From assembly GCA_030159075.1 (NCBI GenBank), contig BROG01000966.1, positions 124,001 to 188,000 on the forward strand: a DNA stretch of 64,000 nucleotides, read 5' to 3'. Shown in pieces: positions 63,381-64,000 of this stretch. Below the pieces are notes generated by a model. The model was given only the letters and a program-made list of their open reading frames with translations. It searched no databases and was not told where the DNA came from. Position 1 is the first letter of the stretch. Each line of letters opens with the position of its first letter. Source of the DNA: Atrina japonica (Eukaryota; Mollusca; Bivalvia; Pterioida; Pinnidae). The position numbers and the translations under genes were made by a program.

Positions 63381-63615
63381 TTTGTTTGTTTCATGTTGTT
63401 TAACGTCCCACTCAAGAATCTTTCATGCATATCGAGACGTCACCAAATGCTGGTGAAGGACTTCAAATTTTGGCCTATGCTCTGCACTTACAGCCATTGA
63501 GCAGTGAGCGTTCTTTAATGTGCCGATATCTACTGTGACACGGGACCCCGGTTTTTACAGTCTCATCCGAAGGACAGCAACCTTGAGCGTTCCTTGACTA
63601 AGCCAGGGCGGCTCC
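63381..63615 (-). mobile_element. tRNA-derived SINE family 2 with 12-bp target duplication
   Basis: 'gtttgtttcatgttgtttaa' tail complement at left; head truncated at right. Flanks CATTGTATCATT (63369-63380) and CATTGTGTCATT (63616-63627). Confidence 0.87.
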
Positions 63616-63659
63616 CATTGTGTCATTGATAAGGATGTATAATATAATGTTATTGATCG

Positions 63660-64000
63660 TATACAGTCAAACTTGCTTTAGCGACCCCCCTCATATAACG
63701 ACTTCCTGTTAACAACATTTGGTCTCATACTATAAGAACAGCGACCACTTGCCAACCGGCGACCGCTGTATTTTGTCCGCCGGTGGACTGCAAACTACTA
63801 ACGACTCGTTAATAATTCTCACGGGACAATTCGAGACTTAATCAACAACATGGCGCAATAACATGCTTTAACAGTCACAACAGCCAGGTGTCAGCTCCCA
63901 GGTATTGTTTCATTGATATGACAGGATGTTTTTACTATCATCGCTATGATTGTTTTTCGATCATCAATTTATATGTTTCCGGTGAAATATTTCGGCGAAT
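63660..64000 (-). mobile_element. Larger pogo-ended repeat, copy 2, cut by window edge
   Basis: Starts TACAGTCAAACTTGCTTTAG and matches 26820-27302 inverted over at least 340 bp. Confidence 0.72.

Overview
This window looks like eukaryotic, probably molluscan (bivalve) genomic DNA. Coding sequence occurs only as short exons with GT/AG borders, introns reach 18.5 kb, and the DNA is AT-rich and packed with minisatellites, miniature inverted-repeat elements (MITEs) and tRNA-derived SINEs. One SINE family ends in the CAATAAACAAACAAA-type tail familiar to me from bivalve genomes. The taxon call is inference; no rRNA, mitochondrial or other marker gene is present.

Three protein genes can be supported. 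(1) Left edge, + strand: the last two coding exons (375-575, 2602-2694) of an unidentified, probably nuclear protein with an acidic stretch followed by a Lys/Gly-rich tail. (2) Most of the window, - strand, is one gene. I reconstructed 19 exons from 62561 down to 11579; every junction keeps the reading phase. They encode 905 residues: the end of a LOTUS/OST-HTH domain, three extended Tudor domains, a long Ser/Lys-rich linker before the third Tudor, and a stop. This matches the TDRD7 (Tapas) family of germ-granule/piRNA proteins; the N-terminal exons lie beyond 64000. (3) Inside its 18.5-kb intron, on the opposite (+) strand, sits a complete two-exon BTB-BACK gene (55346-57671, 264 aa). Genes 1 and 2 converge across about 8.9 kb of repeat-filled intergenic DNA.

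Layout: 1-2694 end of gene 1, its last intron carrying a 1.07-kb interspersed repeat; 2695-11578 intergenic, with two SINE families, MITEs and 90-bp and ~300-bp tandem repeats; 11579-37621 the Tudor half of TDRD7, several introns largely made of their own minisatellite (37, 55, 34, 26 and 38 bp units) and one holding a clean 1.69-kb transposon insertion (22531-24224); 37622-42493 an intron whose ~45-bp satellite has been broken up by a SINE, a MITE and a 1.07-kb element; 42494-44021 two exons around the LOTUS-Tudor linker, followed by a partial duplicate of the LOTUS exon; 44022-62487 the giant intron with the nested BTB gene; 62488-64000 the most 5' exon seen and more repeats.

I found no wholly new enzyme system, CRISPR, viral gene or operon. 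The most unusual features are architectural: the nested antisense BTB gene, the duplicated LOTUS exon sandwiched between a MITE and a SINE, the transposon with perfect 12-bp ends and a 6-bp target duplication, gene-specific intronic satellites, very short TTAA-bounded palindromic elements present about ten times, and two strong hairpins (14603-14812, 32235-32327). All coordinates were counted by eye, so ends of repeats are approximate; exon borders were checked by phase arithmetic.
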